This document shows, in pieces, positions 47,397 to 59,561 of a stretch of DNA of 64,000 nt. The DNA comes from Saccoglossus kowalevskii (lineage: Eukaryota > Hemichordata > Enteropneusta > Harrimaniidae): assembly GCF_000003605.2 (NCBI RefSeq), contig NW_003141821.1:96579-160578 (forward strand), given 5' to 3'. Within the stretch, counting starts at the first letter, position 1; each line of letters opens with the position of its first letter. Both the position numbers and the translations under genes were made by a program. A model generated the notes under the pieces. The model had not been told where the DNA came from. It worked only from the letters and a program-made list of their open reading frames with translations, and searched no databases.

Positions 47397-47912
47397 GTGT
47401 GTAGAGAGAAAAAACGTGCCTTTTTCTGTGAAAAGGGGACGAAATTGGAATTGGTATTGAAAGATTCAAAAACATTCTGCGACGTTTATCGTCCATACCT
47501 GTTAGTATTAACTCTATCTAAACCTGATGTGTGCTTTGATTATTTTACTAAATTATTTACTCCCTGTGATTCACCAGGACAGAATGATTTCCCTCCTTCT
47601 GACGAGTTTTTAAATTTAATTAACAGTGTTGATATTTCTTTTGGAGTAGAGTCGGAAGCAAACTTTAAGAAAAAAATGAAAGTTCTATATACTGATTGGT
47701 TCAGCCAGGTATGTACTTTGGAGAAACTGACATTTTATAGGGAATTTAAATTTTCTTTGGAACCTGAAAAGCATTTATTTTGTGTGAAAGTGCATTCTTA
47801 TGTTCAAATGTTAGCTCGACTCCGATGTTCATGCCACTATCTTAGTATTGGGACAGATAGGAGTGAACGCATTTGCTTGCTTTGTAACAGTAACAACATT
47901 GAAAATGAATAA
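47397..47912 (+). pseudogene. LINE ORF2 linker fused to C-terminus across an RT deletion
   Basis: 171 codons. The first part (REKKRAFFCEKGTKLE, LVLKDSKTF) and the PSWFDNECKALKYGKYK run just upstream in another frame are the linker before the RT. From about codon 95 the text changes to KVLYTDWFSQVCTLEKLTFY, YVQMLARLRCSCHYLSIGTD and RSERICLLCNSNNIENE, the C-terminal zinc-binding region that normally lies after the RT. The frame stays open across the join. Confidence 0.75.
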
Positions 47913-48200
47913 CATTTTTTACTTATTTGGTCCTTTTTTGTTAATTTAAGAATAATATATATTCCTGCTAACTTGTTTAATCCCCAAACAGTCAGTAAAT
48001 ATTACAAATTTATGGCTACAAAAAATACAGATCTTCTTCAAAGACTGGGAACCTTTACTTTTCACGCAATGAAATTGCGAAAAGAGCTACAAGAATTGTC
48101 AATTGTTTAAAAATTGTAATTTTATTTTTAAATATAAAAAAATGTTTGTAGATATTATGGGCCGATGGCTTTCTGTTATAAATAAAGACCATATATAATA

Positions 48201-49260
48201 TCTAGCAAAACTTATCTCGGAATTGGTGTTGGTTTTTCTTGTAACGATCTATTAACTGTGGAACAAATTGGGCGACCGTCAGTTTAAATACGTAGGTATT
48301 TTATTATTTATACATTATGGCATTTTGTGGTGTTTATTATACTTTCGTTTATTCAATTTATATTTTTCACGGTAACTCTGAGTGGGCCTCAAACCCACTG
48401 CTTTTTTCAAGCAAATTTTGTTTTATATTGATGAGGGAGGCGGGGCAAGGGGGTAGTTGGTACAGGTTACAGGAAATAAAAAATGCATTTTACGTTTTTA
48501 CAGGAATAGTTTTTTACACTGTACAGATAAAGCTAATTTCCTAATTACATTTTACATTTTTATAATAATACTTTATAATTTGTGTTTAAGATTCAAAATT
48601 GCTTAGGAATGACAACATTTAATATGAAAAATGCTTTATACGCTTAAAAAAATAAGATCTTTGTACAAATTACGCACGAATAAAATAGTTGATGAACACT
48701 TTATTTTTTCAAAATTATTTTGTCCATGTTTATTTCATGCATATCCCACGATAATACGTTTTCCTGCTATATTATGATCAAAATACTACATTATCACACA
48801 TTTCGTGCATAAAATGAAATAAACGTGGACAAAATAATTTCTTTTTGAAAAAAAATAAAGTGTTGATTACGTTTTACACTTTGCCCATGTCAACAAATTT
48901 ACGTTTTTTATTTATTTAAATTTTATTATTACGAAAATAAAAAAAAATATTATAGCTCACGAAAATGCCCCTTGTCGATCCTCCTGATGGGACGCTTATT
49001 TCTGGTCAAGACAGGTTTAAATATCGGTAATATTTTACCGAGTTGGTATACTTATAATAAATCAATATACAATGCAACTGTTGGCTCACATGTGCTTCTA
49101 TTGGAGATCCTCTTCTAATAGAGCACAAAAGGTAACTGTTTTATTTGGAATAAACAGTGATGACAGAAATGGTACTTTGGTATACAACTTATTACCGTTA
49201 TTATCATTATATTGTCACACAATTTATATTGGTAAATCTTTATTTGTGGCTGTCGTTGCC
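48201..49260. other. Non-coding stretch holding one palindromic MITE
   Basis: AT-rich with no recognised gene. The main structure is the inverted-repeat element at 48695-48864, listed separately. Confidence 0.4.
48695..48864. mobile_element. Palindromic MITE, AACACTTTATTTTTT ends
   Basis: 170 bp. The left arm reads AACACTTTATTTTTTCAAAA then TTATTTTGTCCATGTTTATT; the right arm is its inverse with few changes (AATAAACGTGGACAAAATAA, then AAAATAAAGTGTT). About 55 bp per arm around a short centre. GAT lies just outside both ends. Confidence 0.7.
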
Positions 49261-49439
49261 CGAGCAACCTAATCTTTGCTGAGTTCCCGCGCGTTGTTCA
49301 GCCTCGTTCAAATGTCGTCTTCTTGAAAATTAAACTTAAGGTCATACTAATAAGTTCTGTATTTTTGTTGTTTAGACTTGTTCCTGATTCTTTTAGTGCT
49401 TCCATTCGTTTATTTATCTCACGGCAGTTTTTTGTTTTG

Positions 49440-49566
49440 TGTGTGCTCTGTACGAGGATGGTGTTAGTCGCCATTTTTTGCTTTCACTAGAGATGAAACT
49501 CTCGTTTCACTGCATCTAGTTTTCGTCTTTTTCGCTGCCCAAGTATCGTTTATGCTGCCAACAAGG
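49440..49566 (+). promoter_or_regulatory. Possible non-coding first exon of the zinc-finger gene
   Basis: CGCCATTTTTTGC at about 49470 and a good donor (CCAACAAG|gtaggtaac) at 49567 suggest a 5' UTR exon. The next acceptor-like run is TTTTCAG before 50712. Purely positional; not supported by any protein match. Confidence 0.25.
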
Positions 49567-49567
49567 T

Positions 49568-50710
49568 AGGTAACGTTTGAGGAGTACTAAGGAATTATTT
49601 GAGAAGACCTTTGTTATGTTTAGACTTATTTTGGAAGCCTTATCGATTAGTTAATTTATCGTTGGCGTAGTTTACATGCAGAGTTGCCATCAGTCGTGTA
49701 CGGTGTAGTTGAGTTGACACTCTTAGTCGTTGTTATATACGATCATCCAAGTCACATTCCATGTACAGTATGTAATCTATTTATATAAGCTTAGATTCAT
49801 GAACAATTTTACCTATATTTTGTGAGTACATCTACGATAGATGCGTCTAGTCTCACCACTAGGTGGCGCTTTACGCTGTAATATTGCCTATCTTTTTGCA
49901 TAACAGCACTGGTACTTTCACAAGCAAATGATGTGCACACGTGATGTCACATGCCATTCTACGAAATTTGAGCAAAATTTACTTAAAAAGACCAAAAGTG
50001 CTGCATATCAGATGAGATTAGAATATTAATCATAAATAATATTAGTTAAGTATATAAGTTAATCAGCTTCCTTGACAGTTGTGTTCAGTTATATTGTTCA
50101 AAGAATATGATCTGAGATAAAGTTCAAAGTCAAGCTAATGTATTCCTCAAACACACATTGACAATTTAATTTGCTATTGTCCTGAATGTCAATTATAAAA
50201 CATAATGAAGAACATAACAGTTACATAATGAAAATTTCATTGGTAAAATAAGATTTCTATATTAAATATATATTTTAGCTTGTATGTACGGTTTTTGATA
50301 TTCAGTAGGGCTGAGAACATTCACAGTCGTAAATTGTGATCATTACTATTTGTTAAAGATAAAGGTTGGCACCTCTGCAATTACTTCACCTATAAACTAT
50401 TACACAACACCCCTATTTTAATATAATGTACTCTTCCACAATTACTCCAACGTTAAACAAACTTTTATCCTAAATTTGTAAATTATATTTTATACATAAT
50501 TTTCTTCAATTTCTTCCATTGTTAATTTTTGAGGGAAAACAAAGCGACCTAGTTTCCCATCAGCTACAATTCTTTAATAACAAATTTTGAATATTCAAAG
50601 CTAAAATAGACTGGCATTTCTACTCATCACTTCGTGGTTCACTAAAATAGCAACATGACTTGGTGCATTGAAAGAGAACTAATAACTTATCTTGTTGATA
50701 TAATTTTCAG
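49568..50710. other. Non-coding stretch, possible intron
   Basis: AT-rich sequence with no coding frame or repeat that I recognise. Confidence 0.4.
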
Positions 50711-50711
50711 A

Positions 50712-51530
50712 AATGGGTACAGGCTACATTGGCGGAGAAAAGAATCCTAAAACTCATCATCAATGAAGAGAAAAAGCTATTCATATGTGTGTAGTATTTG
50801 TCAACTAAATTTAGAAACTGTGGCTAATTTAAGAGAACATCTTAAGAGTAAACATCCATATAGAAGACTGTATCCTTGTCTATGTTCTTGCTATTGTACA
50901 CAATTTAAAACTGCTTTCGCACTACACATAAGAAAATAGACCATGCCAAATAGCCTTTGAGAAAAAGCTTTAAGCTAACCTTGCCAGATCCAAAAATTCA
51001 AGAAAGTACAGAAATGGAATGTGCTTCCTCGAAGAATGCTCAACAAATGGATTGTTCTGCACTACGCATGATTGGAAACAAGGAACAAGATAATACATAC
51101 ATTAAGCCACCTACTTTTGGAAATGACAAAACTGACCAAGACAAAATAAAGTCTGTTAAACCATTTGTACAACAATGTCAGGAAAGGTACTATAAAAACC
51201 AAAAGTGTGTTAAACAGCCAGTGTTGGTTAACAAGAAAATTGATCATGATAAAAACAAACTTAGCCATTCTGGAGTGTCTGTTAAGACATCTATAGTGAT
51301 GTCCTCTCATAGTGGCAAAATAAAACTATCACCAGGTTGTGATGACCTCAATGTACAACCTGTGGTTATGCTGGAAAAAAATGATTAAACATTGTACAAG
51401 ATGTCTGCTTCAGCAGGTTCAAGGGACAGTACATCATCCGACAAATCATACAAGACAAAAGTAGAGAATGACATGGTTGATTTGATTAGGATTCCATCAC
51501 AGCAAAGTGGAAAATCAAGAGAAGGTATGC
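50712..51530 (+). pseudogene. Decayed C2H2 zinc-finger gene, copy A
   Basis: After an acceptor-like TTTTCAG, the ATG at 50763 opens 58 codons with a classic C2H2 finger: YVCSICQLNLETVANLREHL then KSKHP, followed by a second, irregular finger (CLCSCYC ... FALHIRK) ending at TAG 50937-50939. In another frame, 50957-51388 is open for 143 codons of polar, lysine-rich sequence with two related runs (FGNDKTDQDKIKSVK and LVNKKIDHDKNKLSHSG). After one TAA the same frame continues MSASAGSRDSTSS to about 51535. The frame change and stops suggest a pseudogene, though assembly indels are possible. The finger protein family was not identified. Confidence 0.5.
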
Positions 51531-51639
51531 ATGCATGAGCAGTAGTAACATTGAGGCCGATCTGCTCCATCAAATAGAATCAAAATCTATTGAAATTTTC
51601 ATCTACTAAAATAAGATGGCACTTGATGGCCAGCAAGAT

Positions 51640-52315
51640 CTTTTTTAGAAATGGATGTTGACTACATTGTTTGGAGGAAAGTATCCCAAATCTCATCACC
51701 AATGAAGAGAAAAATGTCTGGGCCTCCAGGGTAATACGTACAACTAGGAAACGCCGCATCTATGTAAAATCAGTACTGCTCTACAGATCTGAGACCTAGA
51801 GAACAACAAAAGAAACACAGCACAGGATACAAACCTTCATTAACACTTGTCTGAGGAGGATCTTTAAGATCAAGTGGTCAGACAAGATCATCAACCTGGA
51901 GCTGTGGGAAAGAGCAGAACAAGAACCAGTGGAAAGCCAGATCCTCAAGCGAAAATGGTCCTGCATAGGACACACTCTCAGAATGCCACCAACGAGCATC
52001 ACACAGCAGGCACTAACCTGGAACCCACAGGGCAAGCGAAGGAGGGGAAGGCCTAAGAACAGCTGGAGAAGGGACACTGAGGAAGAGATGAGGAGCACCA
52101 GTAACAGCTGGCTCGACCTGAGAAGGAAGGCCCAGGGACGAGTACAGTGGAGGACGATCATCGGTGGCTTATGCTCCAACTGGGGCAAAGGGCCCAATTT
52201 GTCAACTAAACTAAGGAACTGTGGCTAATTTGTGAGAACATCTTAAGGGTAAACATCTGCTCCTCCAAATAGAATCAAAATCTATTGAAATTCTCATCTA
52301 CTAAAATAATTCAAT
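51640..52315 (+). pseudogene. Zinc-finger gene copy B, split by a LINE tail
   Basis: 51640-51720 repeats 50712-50790 (AGAAATGG, CTACATTG, ATGAAGAGAAAAA). 52197-52258 repeats 50801-50860 (TTTGTCAACTAAA, AACTGTGGCTAATTT, GAACATCTTAAG). 52259-52315 repeats 51559-51614 (AATAGAATCAAAATCTATTG). Copy B has lost the stretch matching 50861-51558 and holds an RTE-type LINE tail in its middle. It encodes nothing. Confidence 0.75.
51721..52196 (+). mobile_element. RTE-type LINE 3' fragment
   Basis: Reads KSVLLYRSET, FINTCLRRIFKIKWSDKIIN, RKWSCIGHTLRMPPTSITQQ, ALTWNPQGKRRRGRPKNSWR and GLCSNWGKG. This is the conserved C-terminal end of a LINE family common in marine invertebrates. It keeps an open frame for about 140 codons with few breaks, has higher G+C than its surroundings, and so looks younger than its neighbours. 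Everything upstream (RT, endonuclease) is missing. Confidence 0.85.
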
Positions 52316-52319
52316 ATAC

Positions 52320-55300
52320 TATGGAAAGTAACATGACCAGCTCCAAGAATAAATATAGAAGAGTTGACCAGATGATATCAGGATCGCCCAGAATTACAAG
52401 GCAAGATTTTAAAGCACTTGTGAATTTGCCTACAAAACAAAAAATAACGATGATCGTTGAGAAAATCGTCGAAATAGATCTCGAGAAGATTGCACCATTA
52501 ACTGTGAAAATAGAAGAGGTGTAAGGAAGAGTGAAAAATATAGAAACATCAGTCAAAAATGCCAATGAAGAAATTAGGAAAGCCACCAAACATAGAAGCT
52601 GAAAAAGAATTAGTGAGACTAAAATAGAAACAAGATGACCAAGAAAATAGAGGAAGACTAATTTATATTAATTTCAGAAATATACCAGAGGGATCAGAAA
52701 AAGTAAACGATAGATGCAAAGAATTTATACGGACATTTATGGAACAACACATAGGCACAGAACAATACAGAAGGCACACAGAAACCCACCATTTTTGAAT
52801 CGGTCGAGAAGAAATACAACAAATCACAGACCAATATAAAGTTGGCATTTGTTAATGCAGGCGAAGTCAAGAATATACTTACGTCGATGTTTTGTGGCTT
52901 GGTGTGTACTTGCTACATTAATGGTCGAAGGGGACTACTTCAAAAACTTATTATCCAGTATATTAACCACTTGGTGTGCTCCCATACTTCAATGAAGACT
53001 TCTAACGTTGTAGTTGGACAGACTCTATTTTTTTACTACTTGAAACCTGATTATATATACAATCATGTGATTGATGGAACTTAGTATTTTAACTTTTAAA
53101 CCCCCCTGGGGTTGCGGGATTACAAGAAAAGGAAAAAGATTTCAATCTGGCTGAACAAGAAAAAGGCTAACCTAATTCTACTACAAGAAACAAGTAGCAC
53201 CCAATGAACAGTTTTGGTCATTGCAATTTAAAGGACAGTATTGGTTTGCCCATGATACAAGTCTTAGCAGGAGGATAAATAAAAACTTGAATTTATCCAT
53301 CAAAAAATGTGTTATTGACCAAAAGGAGGGTATGTTGCTACATGTTGTAGTATGTGATAAACACATATGCTCCTTACAGAGAAATAGAACATGACCACTT
53401 TTTGTCACAAATTGAACAGTTGCTGTTGGACAATCCATTTGAACCAGAATGTGAGATAATAACTGGAAATTTAATGCTAGCCTTGTTAATGATGAAGTCT
53501 TTGTGAAAAGTCTGACAGAAAAAATTGCAGAATGAAAAATAGATGTAGTAAGCAAGAAAAGAGGATTAATTTGGGACTACATTAAACATAAAATAAGAGA
53601 ATTTTCTATAAAATACTGTAAAGAAAAGACTAAAAGCCATAAAGATAAAATTAAAGAATGTGGAAAAGAAATTATATGCCTAGAAAAATTATGTTGCAAC
53701 CCCCCAAATGAAAATAATTTGGAGGAAGTCGGATATGAACTAGAAATCGAATACGACTACATCACAGAAGAGCAAATAATTGGATCTAGAGCTAGTTGGC
53801 ACGAAAAAGGCGAAAAGAATAATAAATACTAACAAAAAAAACATCACTTGTAACTCAACTTAAAAAGAATAAAACAAAATTATAGAAAATCATAAAGAGC
53901 TACTCCTGGAAAATAAATCATTTTATAAAGATTCCTAAAGGGAAATTAATACAGAAGACTGAAACCTCTAAGAATTTTTAAATGGCGAATTACCTAAACT
54001 GGAAGAAGAATCAAAAAATCTATGCGAGGTACTACTATCCATTGGGGAGGTATTAAATATGTTGAAATCACTTAATATAATAAGAGAACGGAAAATGATG
54101 GATTGACTTACGAGTTCTACAAGACCTTTTGCCAGAGCATCTATGTACAAAGTTTCACCAAAATTTGATTAGTGGTTCGTGAGATAACGGTGGAACAAAA
54201 AAAGTGACATTCATACATATAGACTGGGTAACTGCAAAGACTTCCTTTTGTGCTTAGCACACGGGAGTCAATAAAAAACCTAAGAAATCTGAAGAGAATC
54301 CATAATCTGTGGAAGTGTAGAAAACTCTCCCCGTTTAGAAAGATTCAAATAATCAAAACATTTGGGTTATCCCAATTTACATATTTTTATCTAATACATA
54401 TGTGTAAAATAAAGTTTTAAAAGAAGTTCAAAAACTTGTATACAATTTTATATGGGAAGGTACTGACCGAATAGCAAGAAAAAACTGATAAGGGGGGTGG
54501 ACAGTGGAGGTTTAATAAAATTGGGTGGTACACTTTATTAAAATGCAATTTCTCTGCTGGACTGCTGCGAGTGAAATTTACAGAATTTATATCAGGTTGT
54601 TTTAAATATATGGCAAAAAGTTAACGAGCATAGACAATACCGGTCAAATTTTATGGAACAATAAATTAATCAAAATAGTGGAGAAAATCAATATTTTATC
54701 ACAAATTTGAGAAACTAGGAATTAGATACATATCTGATCTATACAGCGGTAAACAAAGAAACCTTGGGTAGACTTTCAGCAGAGTGGTCTAACAATGTGA
54801 GATAAACTAAAATGGATTGGATTATGCAATGCTATTCCAAAAGAGTTAAAACTGGCATGAAATCTAAAGTGTAAATAACAATTGACATCTTGGATCTGAT
54901 CGTCAAACAAGTACTTGTCCATATTGAGAAATATTGCTCTGGAACAGCAATAATTAAAACAAAATGGCCACCTGTAGGTCATTTTGAATACATCTATATA
55001 TATAACATGGTGTAAAACGAAAATAAAAAATGGCTCCAGAAGTGCATTCATTTAAACAAAATGGCTGCCAGTCAGTCATTTTGAATCCGATCTGGAAAAA
55101 AAAAATGACGTGCACCAGGAACCCATAATTTCTAATGTATGTACCAAGTTTGAACAAAATCCATCCATAAACACCAAGATCCAGTTCAGAAATGCCAGAA
55201 ATGCTCGATTTTTGAGCATAAGAATGGCTGCCATTTGGTCATTTTGAATCAGATAGTCAAACCAATATATCTATGTCATGATGTATATATAAAATTTGAT

Positions 55301-55860
55301 CATGGCAGAGATATGGCACTAGAACTGCATTCAGTTAAAACAAAATGACCACCAGTCGACCAATTTAAATTGAATCTGAAATTTAAAATAAAATTACGCG
55401 CACCAAGGTCCCATAATGTCCAACATATGTACCAAGTTTAAACAAAATACATCCATAAATGCTTGATTTTGATGATTTTTAGCACAAAAATGGCCAACAT
55501 GATGTGTGTATGTATAATATTATGTATGTGTGAAGTTTGATTGTGATTGGTCCAGGCATATCCAAGATACAGGTTCGAATGCACAAAGGTCAAAACATAA
55601 CTAACCTGAAAAATATAACAAATAAATTCCTGAGAAAAGAGCTAAACAGAATTTTCATAAACCCAGAAGTCAGTTATCAATTGAAACTAAATTTAATGTG
55701 GTGATAGAATGGAAAAAAAATGTATAAAATGATTATAAAATTAACAGACCCAAACACCAGAGAATTTCAGTTAAGCTTTTACACAATATTTTGTATACTA
55801 TTTCCTGATTATTATTATGTGATTCCCTGTATCACATAAATACACTTAGAAAATACTAAG
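52320..55860 (+). mobile_element. L1-like LINE, heavily broken, with nested repeats
   Basis: 52333-52523 reads as the coiled-coil part of an L1 ORF1; 52620-52800 as its RRM part (QENRGRLIYINFRNIPEGSE). 53090-53200 gives the start of the ORF2 endonuclease (KISIWLNKKKANLILLQETS). 53570-54130 gives the linker (FSIKYCKEKTKSHKDKIKEC, SWHEKGEKNNKY, NDGLTYEFYKTF). 54270-54720 gives the post-RT region (NLRNLKRIHNLWKCRKLSPF, IKTFGLSQFTYF). 55600-55800 gives the end. The RT core is missing near 54140, replaced by a piece of another repeat (54141-54260). More than fifteen stops or shifts are visible. Confidence 0.8.
54880..55600. repeat. AGTCCCCGTT-family element nested in the L1-like LINE
   Basis: Carries the same modules as 6856-7962 (AAACAAAATGGCCACC, GTACCAAGTTTGAACAAAAT, GTGATTGGTCCAGGCAT, AGGTCAAAACATAA) but lacks both outer ends. 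LINE coding sequence resumes after it, so it was inserted later. Confidence 0.75.
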
Positions 55861-58800
55861 GGACAGACCATTTGATATCCTGGGGGGCAGGATGATCGAA
55901 ATGAAGCCTACTTTTTTAATTTCCCCTACCTGATATGAAATTTTTTTTCAGCAGACCTTGTCTCTAATTTTTTTTTTGCACTCTACAGTTGTTTTTTGTT
56001 TTCAGTATTTTAAGTAAAATAGATAACTTGTATAATAGCCCTCTTTAACATCATGAAAGGGTTTGAGAAAGATGCCCACGAACCTGCATCTCTACCTTAA
56101 GGAACGTAAGATGCATGTAGGCAGAAATGAGCAAGAAAACAAAGAAAAAAACAAAGCAAATGCAAGAGGAGAAACATTTCTGCTAGAAATACTTTTCCAC
56201 ATGAAAAAGCAAAACAGCATCACCTACTTACTATAATAGATAGATGAAGGACACCCAGATATCGCACATGTTTCAAAACTTGAAACAAAAGCAAAGTGGT
56301 TTGAAGACAGAGGGTGCAGTAATTTTAGAAGAGATAATGAATGCATGTTAGAGATAGTTTACACAGAAATACAGAAGAAAGTCATTGTGAAAGAACTGTT
56401 TAACAACATAGTTGATGAAATTGTTGAGATAAGAATCAATAAAAATCGTTCTTTAAAAATTTTATTTTTTGTCCTGTCTTGTCTTGATTTGTTTTCAGGG
56501 GTCTGAAAGTTTCAGTTTTTTTGTTTTTTTTTACATGCATATATTGATATAGTGTAGGATTTTATTTTGTCGTTTTTTGTATGAGCTCATGGTTACAGGT
56601 GTTTGATATTCCCAGTGCAGAGTCCCTTGAATGTAGTATTGGTTTTCAAATTCCGACCAATGATTTCCTATTGTCATTTGTGTCAATGTGTATTAATAAT
56701 CTAGTAAATGTTATTGACAGCTGTAAAGTTTAATAGTATCTGGATTAGTACCATCTTGGTATAAGAGATGCAATTATTAGTTGTCAGTATAGGTGTATAT
56801 TAGTTAAAGTAGCCACAATATGTTTATGTTGAAATGTTTTTTTTGTTTGTTAGCTAAATATATTGGATTTTACATCAAAGACAGTAGTGTGTGCCATCAT
56901 CAACCGTTTGTTTATGAAATGCTAGTTATCGTCTGCCTGTGCTATACAGTACATTACAGTTGCATTGTACAGTACAGTTTATTATTGTGATTGTGAAACT
57001 CGGATACTTCGCACACCAAGTCAACCGCCAGATAATTTTATAATTCAGCTAGATCTATACTAGTTATTATACTTAATAGTTGAATGTGTTGCATTAACAG
57101 CATAGGGAACAAGGGAAATACGACATGCGAAACGCTGAACGTTTACGTAAGCTTGGGGGCTTTTAATAGAACTGATATGTCGTCATGGCAACTAAATCCC
57201 GAACACGCTCATTCGATCACACCATACGGTTTTGCATGGAAACAAACCGCTAAAATATAGTCCTCGAACATATAAAATGTCACAATAGGAACGTACTACG
57301 AGTGTCTGCTTCTTAATTCACAACAATAAAAGTTACAAAAAAAGAGTGTTCTATTCTGTTCTTCTCTGACAGGATACGATTTCGGCTTCAGTAGCGGCCA
57401 CATAAACACAGGGGGTCGACATCTGTTCCTCCTGCTCTGTCGCAAACTCTAGCATCACAATAATATCTTTGGGTCGATTCTCCTCGCAGTGATGGGGATG
57501 TATTCAAATCATACGCAGACAGACATAAACTTCAAGTATTTATTCAAAATCACAACAAGGAATCGTTCGTTCACAGCAACAGAATGTCTCGTATTTCAAA
57601 ATACAATGTCTTGTCAGCTGCTAAATAACTGACCAGTTCACAACCCAATTACCGGCTTGATTACAACTGGTTCAAAGATGCGCTGTGAACAATCTAGTAA
57701 CAACGCAGACGATGAATCTGGTTCGTACGGCGATGTCCCCTAGGTAACAGTCAAATAGGATTGTATAGTCCGACATGGCGACTTTTCGGCAAAGCCAAAT
57801 AAATATATATCTAACATTCCCATACCTCCACTGTTCATCTCCACTATCGATCAAAATCTCACAGAGAAAGTCCTTGCTGTGTCCTTTCCCGGAATCAAGG
57901 TTATTTTCTGGTGTTCATAGTCACCATCGTAAGAATTCAGAGCATTTGCCGTGAGCTTTTAACAAGCATGCACTTAGCCGTTCAGTCTTTTTTCGAGAGA
58001 TTTCGTTTGGCGCGCGGAGGTGGGGTGATGTTGCAGAACGAACCAATCACCGCAGCGCGTTTCAATAAGTGTCAATGAAAACGATATCCATGAGGCAAAA
58101 CTTTTCCATTTCGTCACAAATACGGGTTACCATAATAAAAAACACACGGGCCCGTAATGCCTCACAATAACAAAGTATATAAATAAAACTACATATATTT
58201 ATAGAACAGTAAAATTAACCTGGTTTCAAAGCCTTTTTTCGCAAGCTGCGAGATCGCGCGTGACCACGGTCCACGCACCTTAGCAACCAATTGAGTCACG
58301 TGATACATGTCAAGCTTTCAGTTTAATACGATAGCAACCACATTGTCCTACGTGTTGTAAACCTTAATATCTCGAAATAATATTTCCCCCCAATGGGAGT
58401 CAAACGGCGCGCTTACGGCGAATGTAAGAGTGATTCTCGCTTTCAGTACAAAAATTACATGAATACTGTTGTTGTTTTTTATTATTATTTTGCGATTCCC
58501 GAAACCAAAAACGCAGTCTGAAAAGTGCAGTGCCTGTTCTCGGGCAGACAATTTTGGTCGACACAGAATCATCCAGGACATGCACACGTGTACGCTTGTT
58601 TCCTGTATTTTGTGGGAGGAAGGGATCATTCGGGGTCGTACTTAACCCAACAACAGCGATTGCGAGAGGTGTCGAACGCCGTATATTCGATCGAGGACAT
58701 CGCCGAGCGGCAATCATAAGAAGCGCCGGAAAACATTGAAATCTGTTTAAGTTGTACTGATCGGAACTTTACCGTGTTTGTTTTCATGCCAATATTTAAT

Positions 58801-59306
58801 TTTATGATCGTGTATTTTATTGCGACCCCGAATAAACTGACTATTTTTTTGTTATTTACAACTCACAAGTTGTCTTAACATTAGTATCCCGATGAAAACA
58901 AGATTCCTGACATTACTGTTACCCCGGAATTTGAAAAGCATTTACATGCGAATAGCTATGCATTTAATGATAACAATATTGCCAGAGTTTGGGAATAACC
59001 CTCTTGACAATTTAATACTCATACTACCGGGTTTTAAAATTAGTTTTATTAAACTTCCCTTCTATCTTGTAAAGTTATAAATTTTCAAGCTATGCATGTT
59101 GAAAGCATGATTGTTGTTATCACTAAGCAATATTGACAGATTCCTGATATCCATATGAACTACATGTAATATGTGAATCATGCAATATTGGCCGTTTCCC
59201 GTTATTTGTTAGAAACCTCAAAAGCTGTTCACGCTAGTAATGGTGAAAGTGGCAGTAATGTGAAGTATGCAGCCTTTGACATGTGATGCCAGTACACAGA
59301 CAGATG
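55861..59306. other. No recognised gene; CpG-richer from about 57.9 to 58.7 kb
   Basis: 55861-56460 starts with AGGGACAGACCATTTGATAT and may be part of another repeat. 57880-58740 is locally rich in CpG with overlapping open frames on both strands (up to 105 codons), none matching a family; it may hold a promoter. An ATG followed by ten codons and a fair donor (GAAT|gtaagagt) occurs at 58393 on the plus strand, too short to call. Confidence 0.4.
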
Positions 59307-59561
59307 TTACATTTGAACATGCCCGTCTACAAACAACTTAAAATCTTCGCACGATCTGTGGGCTCTGAGCTTCTTCCGGTCACAGTCGGGCCGATAACAC
59401 ATTGACATTAAATCATTTGACAGACCGAATAATTTCAAAGGATCGATGAAATTGCAACCAAGTTGGCTAAGTCTTGAAGCGACGTATTTTTTTAGGATTA
59501 TGGCGTAAAAAATCGGGGTCTTCCTCGAGCTCCAAATCGTACACAGCTTTAGCGATTGCAA
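59307..59561 (-). CDS. Unassigned minus-strand open frame, possible exon
   Basis: 84 codons are open; no family recognised. A second frame on the same strand (about 59557-59467) reads AVYDLELEEDPDFLRHNPKK and ends at TAG, and looks at least as protein-like. The two cannot both be right. It abuts the inverted-repeat segment starting near 59560. Possible exon of a gene starting further right, or transposon-derived; confidence is low. Confidence 0.25.
   Translation of the reverse strand: MQSLKLCTIWSSRKTPIFYAIILKKYVASRLSQLGCNFIDPLKLFGLSNDLMSMCYRPDCDRKKLRAHRSCEDFKLFVDGHVQM

Larger units (their letters stand above)
45100..48200 (+). mobile_element. LINE lacking its reverse transcriptase
   Basis: Plus strand, in order: ORF1 C-terminal domain (45105-45503), an assembly gap with duplicated edges, APE-type endonuclease (about 46210-46990), the post-endonuclease linker (about 47270-47560), and the C-terminal region (about 47670-47912), then a T-rich tail with AATAAA near 48180. 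The RT core that should lie between linker and C-terminus is gone; the junction falls near 47640-47670. Several further stops and shifts occur, so it cannot move on its own. Confidence 0.8.

Noticed and set aside
58348-58739. Overlapping frames of 64-105 codons on both strands in a CpG-rich patch
   Set aside because: Open on several frames at once because stop codons are rare in CpG-rich sequence; no family resemblance in any frame.
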